A DNA stretch of 64,000 bases, from positions 1,240,001 to 1,304,000 of the forward strand of contig NZ_KE386496.1 in the NCBI RefSeq assembly GCF_000427445.1. Reading direction: 5' to 3'. Position 1 is the first letter of the stretch, and every line of letters begins with the position of its first letter. A model generated the notes under the pieces. That model was not told where the DNA came from and made no database searches. It worked only from the letters and a program-made list of their open reading frames with translations. The stretch is from Methylocapsa acidiphila B2 (GTDB lineage Bacteria > Pseudomonadota > Alphaproteobacteria > Rhizobiales > Beijerinckiaceae). Positions 29,925 through 39,656 of this stretch are shown one piece after another. Made by a program: the position numbers and the translations under genes.

Positions 29925-30277
29925 CCCCCGGCTTTGGCGCCCTTTTCGACGTTGAAGCGCCGCTCGCCTTTCTGGGGCTCAGCGTCATTCTCGGCGGCGC
30001 GGCCGCGGCGAGCATCGGTCGCGCGCTCGCCTCAACATGGCGCCCGCTTTGGGTCGCGCCGGCCTCTTGCCTCGGCGTCGCCGCGGCGGTTCGCTTTCTC
30101 CATTTCGCACTAATCGGCGCGCCACTTTTGTCATGGCCCGCCTATACGCTCGACTTCATGGTCTCGGCGGGAGTCGCTTGCATCGCCTTCAAGCGCACGC
30201 GGGCGAGACAGATGAAGCAAATTTACGGCTGGATCGACGCCGCTCCAAAGACCGGGCGACAGGTACGAGGGTCATGA
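29921..30277 (+). CDS. DUF6867 small membrane protein of the liv operon
   Basis: The 118-aa protein has three predicted membrane helices (about 15-35, 47-66, 76-92) and a basic C-terminus ending in TRARQMKQIYGWIDAAP. It is embedded between livF and the binding-protein gene with ATGA overlaps on both sides. Proteins of this kind are found in alphaproteobacterial liv operons; I infer an accessory role in the transporter, but none is demonstrated. Confidence 0.8.
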   Translation: MTPGFGALFDVEAPLAFLGLSVILGGAAAASIGRALASTWRPLWVAPASCLGVAAAVRFLHFALIGAPLLSWPAYTLDFMVSAGVACIAFKRTRARQMKQIYGWIDAAPKTGRQVRGS

Positions 30278-31383
30278 AAAATCTGGTCGCTGTTCTTGGC
30301 CTCGCCGCGCTCCTCGCGGTCCCTGCGCGGGCGGACGTCAAGATCGGCGTCGGCGGGCCGATCACTGGCCCCGACGCCGCCTTCGGCGCACAGCTTCGCA
30401 ATGGCGTAGCGCAAGCCGTCGAAGACGTGAATGCGGAAGGCGGCATTCTCGGCCAGAAGCTCACGATCGTGATCGGCGACGACGCCGCCGATCCCAAGCA
30501 AGGCCTTTCGGTCGCCAATCGATTTGTCGGAGACGAGATTGGCTTCGTCGTCGGCCATTTCAATTCGAGCGTGACCATTCCCGCTTCGGAAACCTATGCT
30601 GAATACAACATCCTGATGATCACGCCGGGCTCGACCAATCCGAAGATCACCGATCGCGGCCTCGACATGATCTTCCGGACTTGCGGCCGCGACGACCAAC
30701 AGGCCGAGGTCGCAGCCAAATTCCTCGAAACCCGGGCGGGCGCGGTCATCGCCATCGTCCATGACAAGACCACCTATGGGAAAGGCCTCGCCGACGAGAC
30801 CCGCAAGAGGCTCTCGGCGGCGGGCGTCAGCGACGTCCTCTATGAAGGCGTCAACAAGGGAGAAAAAGACTTCTCGGCGATCGTCTCCAAGATCAAGGCT
30901 TCAGGCGCGACGTTCGTCTATTGGGGCGGCCTTCATACCGAGGCAGCCCTGCTCCTGCGCCAGATGCGCGATCAAGGGGCGACCGCGACCTTCATGGCTG
31001 GAGACGGGATCGCCTCGAATGAATTCGCGGCGATCGCCGGTCCCGCCGCCGAAGGCGCCATCATGACCTTCCCACCTGACCCGCGGCTTAGGCCGGAAGC
31101 GGCCGCCGTCGTGCGGAAGCTCGAGGAAAAGAAGTTCAACCCCGAGACCTACACGCTCTATTCCTACGCCGCGGTCGAGGTCATAAAGCAGGCGGCGGAA
31201 GCAGCGAAATCGACCGAGCCCGCGAAGGTCGCCAAGGCGATCCATTCCGGCGCGCCCTTCAAGACGGTGATCGGCGAACTCAGCTATGACGACAAGGGCG
31301 ACGTGAAGCGCGCCGATTACATCGTCTATGTTTGGCGCAAAGGCCCGGACGGACGGATCAGCTATTACGAGCTGGAGAAATAG
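30274..31383 (+). CDS. livJ: Branched-chain amino acid-type ABC transporter substrate-binding protein (LivJ-like)
   Basis: The 369-aa periplasmic protein has a signal peptide (MKNLVAVLGLAALLAVPARA) and a type I periplasmic binding fold: VKIGVGGPITGPDAAFGAQL, AVEDVNAEGGILGQKL, FVVGHFNSSVTIPASETYAE, and MITPGSTNPKITDRG. The hinge and ligand-pocket regions follow LivJ/LivK, but the pocket residues do not let me name the ligand. It closes the operon, starting inside the previous gene's stop (ATGA). Confidence 0.93.
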   Translation: MKNLVAVLGLAALLAVPARADVKIGVGGPITGPDAAFGAQLRNGVAQAVEDVNAEGGILGQKLTIVIGDDAADPKQGLSVANRFVGDEIGFVVGHFNSSVTIPASETYAEYNILMITPGSTNPKITDRGLDMIFRTCGRDDQQAEVAAKFLETRAGAVIAIVHDKTTYGKGLADETRKRLSAAGVSDVLYEGVNKGEKDFSAIVSKIKASGATFVYWGGLHTEAALLLRQMRDQGATATFMAGDGIASNEFAAIAGPAAEGAIMTFPPDPRLRPEAAAVVRKLEEKKFNPETYTLYSYAAVEVIKQAAEAAKSTEPAKVAKAIHSGAPFKTVIGELSYDDKGDVKRADYIVYVWRKGPDGRISYYELEK

Positions 31384-31640
31384 GCGGCGGAAGGCGATTT
31401 GGATGGCGGATGGTTGTCATTGTAAACTTCTGCTGTGCGCCAGGAACCTGCGTTTGAACGTGTCACCGGAACGCCCGGATCGGGCTGAAAGGGGAATGGC
31501 GGGTGTCTGGCGCGGATCGTGGAAACCGGACGTTGCAGCTGGACACGAGCTTCTGCGGTCGCGGCCCCAAACCGGTGGCGACCAGACGGCCTGTAATGCC
31601 TGCTAAATCGGCGCTACCCCGCGACGACAAATAATTCGCT

Positions 31641-32705
31641 TTAATTTTCCAATATGCTTTGAAGATAGGCTTGTAATTCGTTTTCAATTCGATTTTTTCC
31701 GCCGATGCTATTCTCGTAGAAAATTGTTCGGTAAGCCCTTACGTCGAATGGTTTTATTCCATCTCTTCTATCTGAAATAAGTATTATTGGCTTTCTTAGT
31801 GCATCCGCATACCCAACTTCGTAATATACATTTGGATTTGCCGGCGTTATTTCTGCAATTACAACGCGAGATTCCATTATATGCTTCTTAATGTCTTCAA
31901 TGACCAAGCCTGGCATATAGGTAAAATCGGCACGATATGCTTGTAGGTCTAAAGATTGGCAAATTGGCTCAATAACATCATGAAATAGCGCCTCAAATTC
32001 AGGCGTATTGAATTGCATTACAACGAATGCTTTTGGTGGAGTTGTCTCGACGGAAATATTGCGAAAATGCACGCGACCTCTATCAAGGCAAAATATTCCA
32101 CAAGAATGGCCTGGAAGTGACGGAATAGCGAGGCTGTGTTTTCCGATCTCAACGTCGTCCACGAGTAGTGTTACAGCAGAGCCACGGACAACAACCTCCA
32201 AGTCATAGCGCTGTTTTGCTATGAGATTGGTCCCAATACCAGTTTGGAATAGTGGGGTCCAAACCTTCGACAGCGCCGGTCCCGAGCCTTGCTGAGTTTG
32301 CGCGTGACCTAGAGGAGGAGCAGCCCACAATTGCAATTTGTACATAAAGCCAACCACGCCAGGAGCAGGTCTTAATTGCCCCCCAGTAAGGTCGAAGGTC
32401 AGCATGTCTTTGCTTTCAACATCATATTGAAGCAAGATTGAAGCTCTTGACCTGTGGTCAGGCTGTTCAAACTCTACTTGCATTTTCATTCGGCCTTCAC
32501 GGAAGCGTTGGCCGAATATAATTGTTCCGCCGTTTACAAATTTGGATGGGTGTTCTTGTTGTTGGTTTGCCTCTTGTGGAGGCGCCTCTTGTGGAGCAGG
32601 CGGGTCATATTCCCCGCCTATAAACGTGATTTCCCCTCCGTCGCCGCTCTCCCATTGTCCGTCGATAGGTACCCAACGAAAATCATTAAGAGTATTCCGG
32701 GCCAT
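31641..32705 (-). CDS. Jelly-roll (DUF1080-like) plus nucleoside deoxyribosyltransferase/TIR-like protein
   Basis: The 354-aa protein has two parts. Residues ~50-220 look like a concanavalin-type jelly roll (RFREGRMKMQVEFEQPDHRS, RYDLEVVVRGSAVTLLVDDV, GRVHFRNISVE). Residues ~225-354 are a Rossmann-like domain of the nucleoside 2-deoxyribosyltransferase/TIR-like clan: KAFVVMQFNTPEFEALFHDV, then MESRVVIAEITPANPNVYYE with the family Glu, VGYADALRKPIILISDRRDG. Such domains act as NAD+ or nucleotide hydrolases in several anti-phage systems, but function here is inferred. The gene is clearly more AT-rich than its neighbours, uses codons such as ATA and AAT freely, and stands alone between gene-poor flanks, all signs of transfer. 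Start is the ATG at 32705. Confidence 0.78.
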   Translation of the reverse strand: MARNTLNDFRWVPIDGQWESGDGGEITFIGGEYDPPAPQEAPPQEANQQQEHPSKFVNGGTIIFGQRFREGRMKMQVEFEQPDHRSRASILLQYDVESKDMLTFDLTGGQLRPAPGVVGFMYKLQLWAAPPLGHAQTQQGSGPALSKVWTPLFQTGIGTNLIAKQRYDLEVVVRGSAVTLLVDDVEIGKHSLAIPSLPGHSCGIFCLDRGRVHFRNISVETTPPKAFVVMQFNTPEFEALFHDVIEPICQSLDLQAYRADFTYMPGLVIEDIKKHIMESRVVIAEITPANPNVYYEVGYADALRKPIILISDRRDGIKPFDVRAYRTIFYENSIGGKNRIENELQAYLQSILEN

Positions 32706-33167
32706 TCTCAGAATTCCCCAATTTAAATCATATAGAAGAACAATTTAGGGCGGATACCACCTTACTAAAAATATTCGATACTATTCGAACAAATGTAATG
32801 CACATGAATATCTCCTTTAACCGCTACCTCCCCGTCTTGTCGACCAGTGCATCGACACCAATATAACGATCCCGGCTGCCCCGGGGAAGAAACCAACAAT
32901 TTGGGTGCACGGCCGGTCATAGCCCACAACCGCCGGTGCACGATGTAGGGAGAGGTCCGCTATTGGAAACCGGCACTGGCCTGCGGATCGACCGGGATGG
33001 GCGCAAAGCGGTCATCAGTTGCGCGTGGCTGAATTTGCCCGCAGTCAAAATGAGACTCTGCCGGATGGCGATGATTTCGGATTGAATTGCTTCAAATTCA
33101 GAAAATCGACGCCTTTGGATGAGAGCGGCATTTATACGAAATCCAATCGCCGCTCTCCTCATCCCGC
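32706..33167. other. Gene-poor flank of the AT-rich gene
   Basis: No gene is supportable in these 462 bp. The first ~110 bp continue the AT-rich composition and should contain the promoter of the minus-strand gene at 32705. From about 32830 the composition returns to the chromosomal average, so one edge of the probable transferred segment lies here. No direct repeats or inverted ends were found by eye. Confidence 0.4.
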
Positions 33168-33899
33168 TCACCCGAAATTGGCGAGGCCCGGGAACATTTG
33201 CAGAAGCCAGAACGAAAAATCCTGGATCCCGCCGGTCAGAAAGGCGACGCCCGTCAAGACCAGGAGAACGCCGACGACCTTTTCGAGCGCGCCGAAATAG
33301 CGCCTGAAGCGCTTGATCAGGTGAATAAAGGGCTCGATCGCGAGCGCCGCCGCGAAAAACGGTAGGCCAAGCCCGGTCGAATAGGCGGCGAGCAGCGCCG
33401 CGCCCTTGCCGACAGTCTCCTGCGAGGCCGCCACGGCGAGAATGGCGGCGAGGATCGGCCCGATGCAGGGCGTCCAGCCGAAGGCGAAGGCGAGCCCCAT
33501 GACATAGGCGCCCCAGGTCCCGACCGGCTTTTGCACGTCGAGCCGCGCTTCCCGATAAAGCAGGGCGAAGCGAAACACGCCGAGGAAGTGGAAGCCCATG
33601 AGAATGATCGCGCCCCCGGCGAGGAACGAGAGTTGGGCGAGATGCTGACGCAGGACCTGGCCAAAAGCGGAGGCCGTCGCGCCGAGGCCGATGAAAACAG
33701 TGGAAAAGCCGGCAATGAACAGGGCCGCGGCGATGAGAATATCCCGCCTCGCCCGGCTCTCCCGCCTTGTCGCGACCTCCTCGATCGTCGTTCCTGCGAT
33801 GAAGGTCAGATAAGGCGGCACCAAAGGCAGAACGCAAGGGCTCAAAAAGGATAGGAGACCTGCGAGCGCAGCCGCGGGAAAGGTGACGTCTTGAGTCAT
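33168..33899 (-). CDS. ccdA: Cytochrome c biogenesis protein CcdA
   Basis: The 243-aa membrane protein has six predicted helices and the two redox cysteines of the CcdA/DsbD core: FLSPCVLPLVPPYLTFIAG in the first helix and FGWTPCIGPILAAIL in the fourth. It passes reductant from cytosolic thioredoxin to periplasmic apocytochrome c maturation partners. The start is the ATG at 33899 (MTQDVTFPAAALAG); the frame extends upstream to 34136, but that part has no homology. Confidence 0.94.
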   Translation of the reverse strand: MTQDVTFPAAALAGLLSFLSPCVLPLVPPYLTFIAGTTIEEVATRRESRARRDILIAAALFIAGFSTVFIGLGATASAFGQVLRQHLAQLSFLAGGAIILMGFHFLGVFRFALLYREARLDVQKPVGTWGAYVMGLAFAFGWTPCIGPILAAILAVAASQETVGKGAALLAAYSTGLGLPFFAAALAIEPFIHLIKRFRRYFGALEKVVGVLLVLTGVAFLTGGIQDFSFWLLQMFPGLANFG

Positions 33900-34294
33900 G
33901 CGCGCTTCTAGAGCGCGGCGCGGAAAAGGAAAAGCGGCTTTTCCACGCACGGCCGGCTCCGCCGCGCCAGATATGATCACGATCTCGTTTTCGGGGCAGC
34001 GGCTCGAACCGCCCGTGTTTCGTCGAATTGGGCGCATAGGCTCCGCCTGCCTCAGCGCAACGCTCCGCTCGTCCGCGGAAAAATTGTATAAATGAGCCTC
34101 CCAGGCTCGGCCTCCACGAAGGGTGGCGTGAGGCAATTTGAAAGGCTTATGCGCTTGCCTTTAAGAACTGGCTCAAAGGGCTTCGACGCTGCGGCTTCGA
34201 GTAGGGTCGCGCCGGACCGCGTCGCTTGCGCAGCGGCCTCGCGCTCACATTTTGTGGCCTGCGTTGGCGCAAGACATGCGAGCGCAATCGCGAA
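33900..34294. other. ccdA-flippase divergent intergenic region
   Basis: About 395 bp without a supportable gene. The plus-strand frame of the flippase remains open back to a TTG at 34226, so the functional start of that gene might lie in this region. Promoters for both divergent genes are expected here. Confidence 0.35.
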
Positions 34295-35731
34295 ATGACC
34301 GTCTTTTTCGCCTTTCTCGGCAATATCCTCTTCAATTTCGCGATCGGCCTGCTCGTCGCGAAATTTCTCGGGCCGGAAGAATATGGCCGCTTCGCGCTGG
34401 CTCACGCCACCGCAATCGCCGTCCAGACAGGCTTTTTCGACTGGATCAGGCTTGGCGCGACGCGCTTCTATTCGGAGCGGATCCGAAACGAGGAGCCCGC
34501 ATTGCGGGCGACCCTCGACTATGGCTTCGCCGTCATCACGGTCGGGCTCGCCGCCGGCGCCGCTTTGCTGATTTTATCGGGCGTGAGCTTCACGCTTTCC
34601 AATGAGTTGATCGGCCTTGCGCTGGGGGTGGCGGTCGTCAATGGGCTCTTCGATTATAATATGGCGCTGGTTCGCGCGCGCTTCCACGACCCGCTCTTCG
34701 CCCGCCTCGCCCTGGTCAAGAACGTGCTGGGCCTCGGGCTCATGGGGGGCGGCGCCTTCTGGTTCGGCTCGGCGACCATGACCCTGCTCGGCGGCATCGT
34801 CAGCCTCGGCGGCGCCGTGGTCACCGCGCGCGCCGCGCTTCATGACCCAGCCTCGGAGCCGCGGCTCGCGCAAATCTCGATCGCGCGGGCCCTCATGGCC
34901 TATAGCCTCCCCATCGTCGGCGCCAATCTTCTCTATCTGTCAATCCCTCTCGCCAATCGCTCGGTCGTCGCCATCCTCTACGGATTTTCGGAAACCGGGC
35001 AATTTTCCCTCGCCTATGATTTCGGCTCCAAAGCGATCCAGGCCATCGGCTCGGCGCTCGACATCGTCTTGTTCCAGATTGCGGTCGCCCTGCACGAACT
35101 GCAGGGCGCGGCCTTTTCGCGGCGGCAACTTTCGCGCAACATGACCATCGTCATCGCCATGGTGCTGCCGGCCTGCACCGGACTCTGGCTGACCCTACCC
35201 TCGGTCGAGCAATTGATCGTGCCTTACGAGTTCCGCGGCCATTTCGGCCTGCTGCTGCCTCTGATGATGACAGGGCTTTTTTGCACGGCGATCATCCAAT
35301 ACGCCATCAATCCGATTTTTCAGATCGAAAAGAAGACCACTCCGCTGATCGTGGCCGCATTGATCGCGGTCGTCGTCGATCCGCTCCTCGTTCTCGTCTT
35401 GCCGCGCAGCGCCGACGCCTCGAGCTTCGCCATCGCGCAAGCGGGCGCCATGCTGGCGGCGCTTGTCGCGCTCGTGGGTTTCGCGAGTTTTTCGCGGCCG
35501 CAATGGCCGCGGCTCCGCGACCTCGTGGTCATCGTTCTAGGCAATGCGGCCATGTCGGCGGCGCTGCTGCCCATGCGCGAGAACGAGCCCGGATTTCTGA
35601 CGCTCGCCTTGCAGATTGCGGCCGGCGTCGCGGTCTATGCGGTCTTCGTGATGGGTTTCGACGTCGCGGGGCTGCGCGAGATCACGCTGGCGCGGCTGCG
35701 CCTCAAAGCGGCGAAAATGACGATTCTCTAG
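34295..35731 (+). CDS. Oligosaccharide flippase family (Wzx/MOP superfamily) membrane protein
   Basis: The 478-aa protein has about 12-14 hydrophobic helices and the polysaccharide-flippase start [20 protein letters not shown] then [13 protein letters not shown]. Wzx/PST proteins move lipid-linked sugars across the inner membrane. No glycosyltransferase or polymerase is adjacent, so it is an orphan. The ATG at 34295 lacks a clear ribosome site; an upstream TTG at 34226 would add 23 basic residues. The gene ends four bases inside the stop of convergent prmA. Confidence 0.86.
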   Translation: MTVFFAFLGNILFNFAIGLLVAKFLGPEEYGRFALAHATAIAVQTGFFDWIRLGATRFYSERIRNEEPALRATLDYGFAVITVGLAAGAALLILSGVSFTLSNELIGLALGVAVVNGLFDYNMALVRARFHDPLFARLALVKNVLGLGLMGGGAFWFGSATMTLLGGIVSLGGAVVTARAALHDPASEPRLAQISIARALMAYSLPIVGANLLYLSIPLANRSVVAILYGFSETGQFSLAYDFGSKAIQAIGSALDIVLFQIAVALHELQGAAFSRRQLSRNMTIVIAMVLPACTGLWLTLPSVEQLIVPYEFRGHFGLLLPLMMTGLFCTAIIQYAINPIFQIEKKTTPLIVAALIAVVVDPLLVLVLPRSADASSFAIAQAGAMLAALVALVGFASFSRPQWPRLRDLVVIVLGNAAMSAALLPMRENEPGFLTLALQIAAGVAVYAVFVMGFDVAGLREITLARLRLKAAKMTIL

Positions 35732-36642
35732 GCGCTTCTCATCAGCAAGGTCGCCCAGCCTTCAATATCCAGCCGGCGCATGAAGGCGACGCCTTGCGCC
35801 CGATAAGCCGCGATGACCCCGGGCACGTCGCGCGCGAGAAGCCCCGACAAAATAATATCCGCGCGCGGGGCGCTGAGACTTGCGACGGCGGGAGCGAGAT
35901 CGCGCAAGGGCTTGGCGAGAATATTGGCGAAGATCAAATCATAAGGCGCGCCTTGGCGCAGCGCATTGTGATCCGCGCCGCGCGCGCGCGCCGGACGGAT
36001 GAAGGCGCCGACGCCATTGCGCCTCGCGTTGGAGGCCGCCGCCGCAACCGAGATCGGATCGATGTCACCGGCTTCGATTCGTCGCCTGAACAACTTCGCC
36101 GCGGCGATCGCCAGGACGCCGGAGCCCGTGCCGAGATCGAGAATGGCGCGCGGATTCCGCCGCCGCGCGACCCGGTCCAACATCAAGAGACAGCCGCGGG
36201 TCGAGCCGTGGTGGCCGGTGCCGAAAGCGAGCGCCGCCTCGATTTCGATCGGGACGTCATTTTTCCGCACTTCGCCTCGTCCATGCGCGCCATGCACGAT
36301 AAAGCGGCCGGCGCGCACGCCCTTCAGACCTTCAAGGGAAGCTGCGACCCAATCGCGCTCGTCGACGCGGCCAAAGCTCACGGCTTGCGCCGCCTCGCGC
36401 CCGGCCGCAACCTCGATGAGAGCGCGAAGATTTTCCTCATCCGGCCCGGCGCCGAAATAAGCCTCGACGATCCAGGGCCGCCCGCCGCCATCCGCGCTCG
36501 GCGTCTCCTCGAAAGCGGCCGCCGCCGTCTCCGCCGGATCGAAAGTCTCGACGATAATATCGGCGATCCGGCGCGCGGTCGCCTCGTCGCAGGTCAGGCG
36601 CATCAGATGCGCGGCATTATTGGGCGGCAGGCCTTCGAGCAT
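35728..36642 (-). CDS. prmA: Ribosomal protein L11 methyltransferase PrmA
   Basis: The 304-aa SAM-dependent enzyme trimethylates ribosomal protein L11. The methyltransferase core is evident: [38 protein letters not shown] (motif I), [20 protein letters not shown] (motif II), and [13 protein letters not shown], the post-II block that carries the NPPY-equivalent. N-terminal substrate-recognition domain is shorter than in E. coli, as usual for alphaproteobacteria. [16 protein letters not shown] at 36642 fits family N-termini; a TTG 12 codons earlier is possible. Confidence 0.93.
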   Translation of the reverse strand: MLEGLPPNNAAHLMRLTCDEATARRIADIIVETFDPAETAAAAFEETPSADGGGRPWIVEAYFGAGPDEENLRALIEVAAGREAAQAVSFGRVDERDWVAASLEGLKGVRAGRFIVHGAHGRGEVRKNDVPIEIEAALAFGTGHHGSTRGCLLMLDRVARRRNPRAILDLGTGSGVLAIAAAKLFRRRIEAGDIDPISVAAAASNARRNGVGAFIRPARARGADHNALRQGAPYDLIFANILAKPLRDLAPAVASLSAPRADIILSGLLARDVPGVIAAYRAQGVAFMRRLDIEGWATLLMRSA

Positions 36643-36710
36643 AACCGCGCGGGTAACACGCCCGGTGCAAAACGGCAATGCGCCGGCTTGCCCTCGAAGC
36701 GCGGCGCCTT

Positions 36711-37013
36711 ATGCTGCCCGCCATGCTTCAAGCTGCGTCGATCCTGAACTTCCCCCTTGTCTTCGCGGTCGTCGCTCTCGCCGGCGCTTCGGCCTCGGCG
36801 GACGAGTCTTCCGCCGAGCCTCGATCCGCGATCATGCAGGCCTATGGCGAACACGACGCCGACTGCCTCGAATGGACGGATTTCTGCGCGACCTGCCGCA
36901 GGCTCGAAAGCGGCGAGCCCGCCTGTTCCACCCCCGGCGTCGCCTGTGAGCCAAGCGAGATCGTTTGTCGCGAGAAACGAGAAACAGCCGCGTCGCCGCC
37001 GTCCACCAAATGA
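36711..37013 (+). CDS. Small Cys-rich exported hypothetical protein
   Basis: The ~100-aa product has a signal peptide (hydrophobic LNFPLVFAVVALAGASASA, cleavage before DESS) and a mature part of about 65 residues with six cysteines in DADCLEWTDFCATC and SGEPACSTPGVACEP then IVC. An even number of cysteines in a periplasmic protein suggests disulfides. I do not recognise the family. Divergent from prmA and 58 bp ahead of the HAD phosphatase gene. Confidence 0.6.
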   Translation: MLPAMLQAASILNFPLVFAVVALAGASASADESSAEPRSAIMQAYGEHDADCLEWTDFCATCRRLESGEPACSTPGVACEPSEIVCREKRETAASPPSTK

Positions 37014-37071
37014 AGCGGCGAAGCGAAGCGCCATCCAACGCCGGCACGGGCGCAAGCCGAAAGGTCGAGGC

Positions 37072-37725
37072 GTGAAGCTCGTTATTTTCGACATTGACGG
37101 CACCTTGGTCGACAGCCAGGAGCTTCTGCTGGAGGCGCAACGCCGCGCCTTCGAGGCCCATCGTCTCGAGGCGCCGAGCCGCGCAAAATCACTCTCGATC
37201 GTCGGTCTTTCCTTGCGCGAGGCCTTCACCACGCTCGCTGGCGAACACGGCCCGGTCGAAAGCCTCGCACAGGCCTATCGGGACGCCTGGACGGCGATGC
37301 GCGCCGAGCCAGGCGTCGAGGCGCCGCTCTACCCCGGCGCCGCCGAAACCATCGCCGCGCTCGCGAAACGGGACGACCTCATGCTTGGAATCGCCACCGG
37401 CAAGGCGCGTCGGGGCGTCGATTATTTGCTCGATCGCCACGGCTGGCGCGCCTGTTTCTCAACCGTGCAGACGGCCGACGAGCATCCGTCTAAACCGGCC
37501 CCCGACATGATTCTGTCTGCTCTGGCCGATGTCGGCGCGGCGCCCGAGGCGACCTATATGATCGGCGACACGACCTATGACATGGAGATGGCCCGCGCGG
37601 CCGAGGTCCATCCGATCGGCGTCGCCTGGGGCTACCACACGACCGACGAGCTGCGTGCGGCCGGCGCCGAACGCATCGTTGCAGATTTCGGCGAATTGTT
37701 GCATCTCATCAAGGGAAGAGCTTGA
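37072..37725 (+). CDS. HAD-IA family phosphatase (phosphoglycolate phosphatase-like)
   Basis: The 217-aa enzyme has HAD motif I FDIDGTLVDS at its start, motif II in LMLGIATGKARRGVDYLL, the Lys of motif III in SKPAPDMIL and motif IV GDTTYDMEMARAA. It resembles Gph/YfdR-type phosphatases; substrate is unknown. The start is GTG at 37072, giving VKLVIFDIDGTL. Its stop overlaps the ATP12 gene start, so the two are coupled. Confidence 0.9.
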   Translation: MKLVIFDIDGTLVDSQELLLEAQRRAFEAHRLEAPSRAKSLSIVGLSLREAFTTLAGEHGPVESLAQAYRDAWTAMRAEPGVEAPLYPGAAETIAALAKRDDLMLGIATGKARRGVDYLLDRHGWRACFSTVQTADEHPSKPAPDMILSALADVGAAPEATYMIGDTTYDMEMARAAEVHPIGVAWGYHTTDELRAAGAERIVADFGELLHLIKGRA

Positions 37726-38621
37726 AGCTCGGACGGCCGATGGGCCAGGAATCTCAAATAGGCGCGCCTATGCCGGAAGAACGCGTGGACGGCCTCTCGA
37801 ACGCAATGGCGCCGACGGCGGGCGAAGCGATCGACCCCGTCGCCATGGCCCGGCGCGACCTCCAGAAAAGCCTGCCGAAACGATTTTACGCGGAAGCGAA
37901 GGCCGTGGCGCAAGACGGAGCCTTCGTCGTGCTGCTCGACGGCCGCGTCACGAGGACCCCGGCGCGGAACAAATTGGCTCTGCCGAGCTTGGCCGCGGCG
38001 GAGGCGATCGCAGCCGAATGGGCGCGCCAGGAGGCAGTCATTGACCCGGCCGTAATGCCATTGACCCGGCTCTCCAATTCGGCGATCGACGGCGTCGTGG
38101 GCGCGCTCGAGGCCACGGCTGAAGAAATCGTCAAATATGCCGAATCCGACCTCGTCTGCTATCGAGCCGGCGAGCCGGACGCTCTCACGCAAGCTCAAGC
38201 TGAAGCTTGGGACCCTGTCCTCGCCTTCGCCCGCGATCAATTGGGCGCGCGCTTCATCTGCGCCGAAGGCGTGATCTTCGTCGCCCAGCCGGAGTCCGCG
38301 CGCCGCGCCGTGCAGGACGCGGTCGCGGGCGTCGTGAATTCTGGTGCGGCCGCGCCTTTCGCGCTCGCCGCGCTCAACGTTATGACGACCCTCACCGGCT
38401 CCGCCCTGCTTGCGCTTGCGGTCGCGCATGGCGAATTGACCCCGGCGCGAGCCTGGGCCGCGGCGCATGTCGATGAGGATTTCCAGATGCAAATCTGGGG
38501 CGCCGACGAAGAGGCGATGCGACGCCGCGCGCGGCGATGGGATGAGATGGAGGCGGCGGCTAAGCTCTGGGAGTTCGTTCGCCAAAGCTTCGGCCAGGCC
38601 GTCGACGAACGGCCTCTTTGA
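37722..38621 (+). CDS. ATP12 family F1-ATPase assembly chaperone
   Basis: The 299-aa protein matches the ATP12 family: SLPKRFYAEAKAVAQDGAFV, VVLLDGRVTRTPARNKLALP, AAEWARQEAVIDPAVMPLTR and the C-terminal QMQIWGADEEAMRRRARRWD. Mitochondrial ATP12 assists assembly of the F1 alpha subunit; the alphaproteobacterial protein is presumed to do the same. TTG at 37722 overlaps the HAD stop and has AAGGGAAG upstream; ATG at 37740 is an alternative. HAD-ATP12 is a common alphaproteobacterial pair. Confidence 0.9.
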   Translation: MKLGRPMGQESQIGAPMPEERVDGLSNAMAPTAGEAIDPVAMARRDLQKSLPKRFYAEAKAVAQDGAFVVLLDGRVTRTPARNKLALPSLAAAEAIAAEWARQEAVIDPAVMPLTRLSNSAIDGVVGALEATAEEIVKYAESDLVCYRAGEPDALTQAQAEAWDPVLAFARDQLGARFICAEGVIFVAQPESARRAVQDAVAGVVNSGAAAPFALAALNVMTTLTGSALLALAVAHGELTPARAWAAAHVDEDFQMQIWGADEEAMRRRARRWDEMEAAAKLWEFVRQSFGQAVDERPL

Positions 38622-38669
38622 TAAAGAACGCGTCAGAAATTAGAAAAATCGGCAAACGGGGGACACGCC

Positions 38670-39236
38670 ATGCAAAGGCAATTCGATATTTTCGTCGCGC
38701 AAGCGCCGGCCGGCGTCGGGACTCACTGGGGCTGGATCGTCGCGCTCGGCGTCGCCCTTTCGATTCTCGGCGTCGTGGCGATCTGGCGCGCCCGAACCGC
38801 GACTTTGATCTATGTCGTGTTTCTCGGCGCGCTGTTTCTCGCAATCGCCTTAGCCGTGCTCGTCCTCGCCTTTTCCGTCACCGGCTATTGGACCGAGTTT
38901 TTCATTCATGTCCTTTGGGCGGTCCTGCTCGCGTTCATCGGGTTCATCCTCGTGACGCGGCCGGCTGTCAGCGCCGAAGCCATCACGCTGCTCGTCGCCT
39001 TCTATTTTCTGGCGACCGGCGCCGTCGCCATCGGCTTCGCGTTGTCGACCCACATCCACGGACAATGGACATATGTCTTCGACGGCGTGGTGAGCCTGGC
39101 CCTCGGCCTGCTCCTCGTCGCCGGTTGGCCGGTCACTGGCCTCTTCGCAATCGGCCTCTTCGTAGGGATCGACCTTCTGCTGCGAGGCGGCGCGATCGTC
39201 GCCTTGGGTCTGAGCCTCCGCGGCTTGGCGCAATAG
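38670..39236 (+). CDS. HdeD family (DUF308) membrane protein
   Basis: The 188-aa protein has six predicted helices arranged as DUF308 repeats: GWIVALGVALSILGVVAIWR, then TRPAVSAEAITLLVAFYFLA and FDGVVSLALGLLLVAGWPV. HdeD of E. coli is linked to acid resistance, but most family members are uncharacterised. The ATG has GGGGGA nine bases upstream. Downstream is a convergent DUF4260 gene. Confidence 0.88.
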   Translation: MQRQFDIFVAQAPAGVGTHWGWIVALGVALSILGVVAIWRARTATLIYVVFLGALFLAIALAVLVLAFSVTGYWTEFFIHVLWAVLLAFIGFILVTRPAVSAEAITLLVAFYFLATGAVAIGFALSTHIHGQWTYVFDGVVSLALGLLLVAGWPVTGLFAIGLFVGIDLLLRGGAIVALGLSLRGLAQ

Positions 39237-39257
39237 GCCTGCGCAGCGCTAGGCGCG

Positions 39258-39656
39258 TTAGCCCGGCGCTTGGCGACCGACGCGCCCGAGATGGGTGAAA
39301 CCGAAGCCCTCGCTATATTTCAAGCCGAAGCCGAGCGCGCGATCTATGCCGATATGCGCGCTCCAGATTAGCGCAACGGCCGTTCCAGCCGGCGCTCCGA
39401 ACGCCGCCGAGGCGGCGAAAAGGAGAGCAGGACCGACATAGGTGTGAACGGCGTTATAGGCGGCGGCGCCGCTGCGCGGTCCCAAAAGATAGAACAGCAT
39501 CGACAAATCGGGCGCCAAGATCAGCGCGGCGAATAGCGGCCAGGATGCGCCGCTCCCGGAGAAAGCAGCGATCGAGGCGAGCGCGATGGCGAGCCCTTCC
39601 GCTCGGAGAAGCAAGAGCGGCGCGCCATTCACGAAGCCGGGCGTCTGAACGAGCAT
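39258..39656 (-). CDS. DUF4260 family membrane protein
   Basis: The 132-aa protein has about four hydrophobic segments and the DUF4260 pattern: LLRAEGLAIALASIAAFS, PDLSMLFYLLGPRSGAAAYN, HTYVGPALL and IWSAHIGIDRALGFGLKYSE followed by GFGFTHLG. Function unknown. The ATG at 39656 is used; an upstream in-frame extension to 39773 is Ser/Arg-rich and unlikely. Confidence 0.87.
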   Translation of the reverse strand: MLVQTPGFVNGAPLLLLRAEGLAIALASIAAFSGSGASWPLFAALILAPDLSMLFYLLGPRSGAAAYNAVHTYVGPALLFAASAAFGAPAGTAVALIWSAHIGIDRALGFGLKYSEGFGFTHLGRVGRQAPG

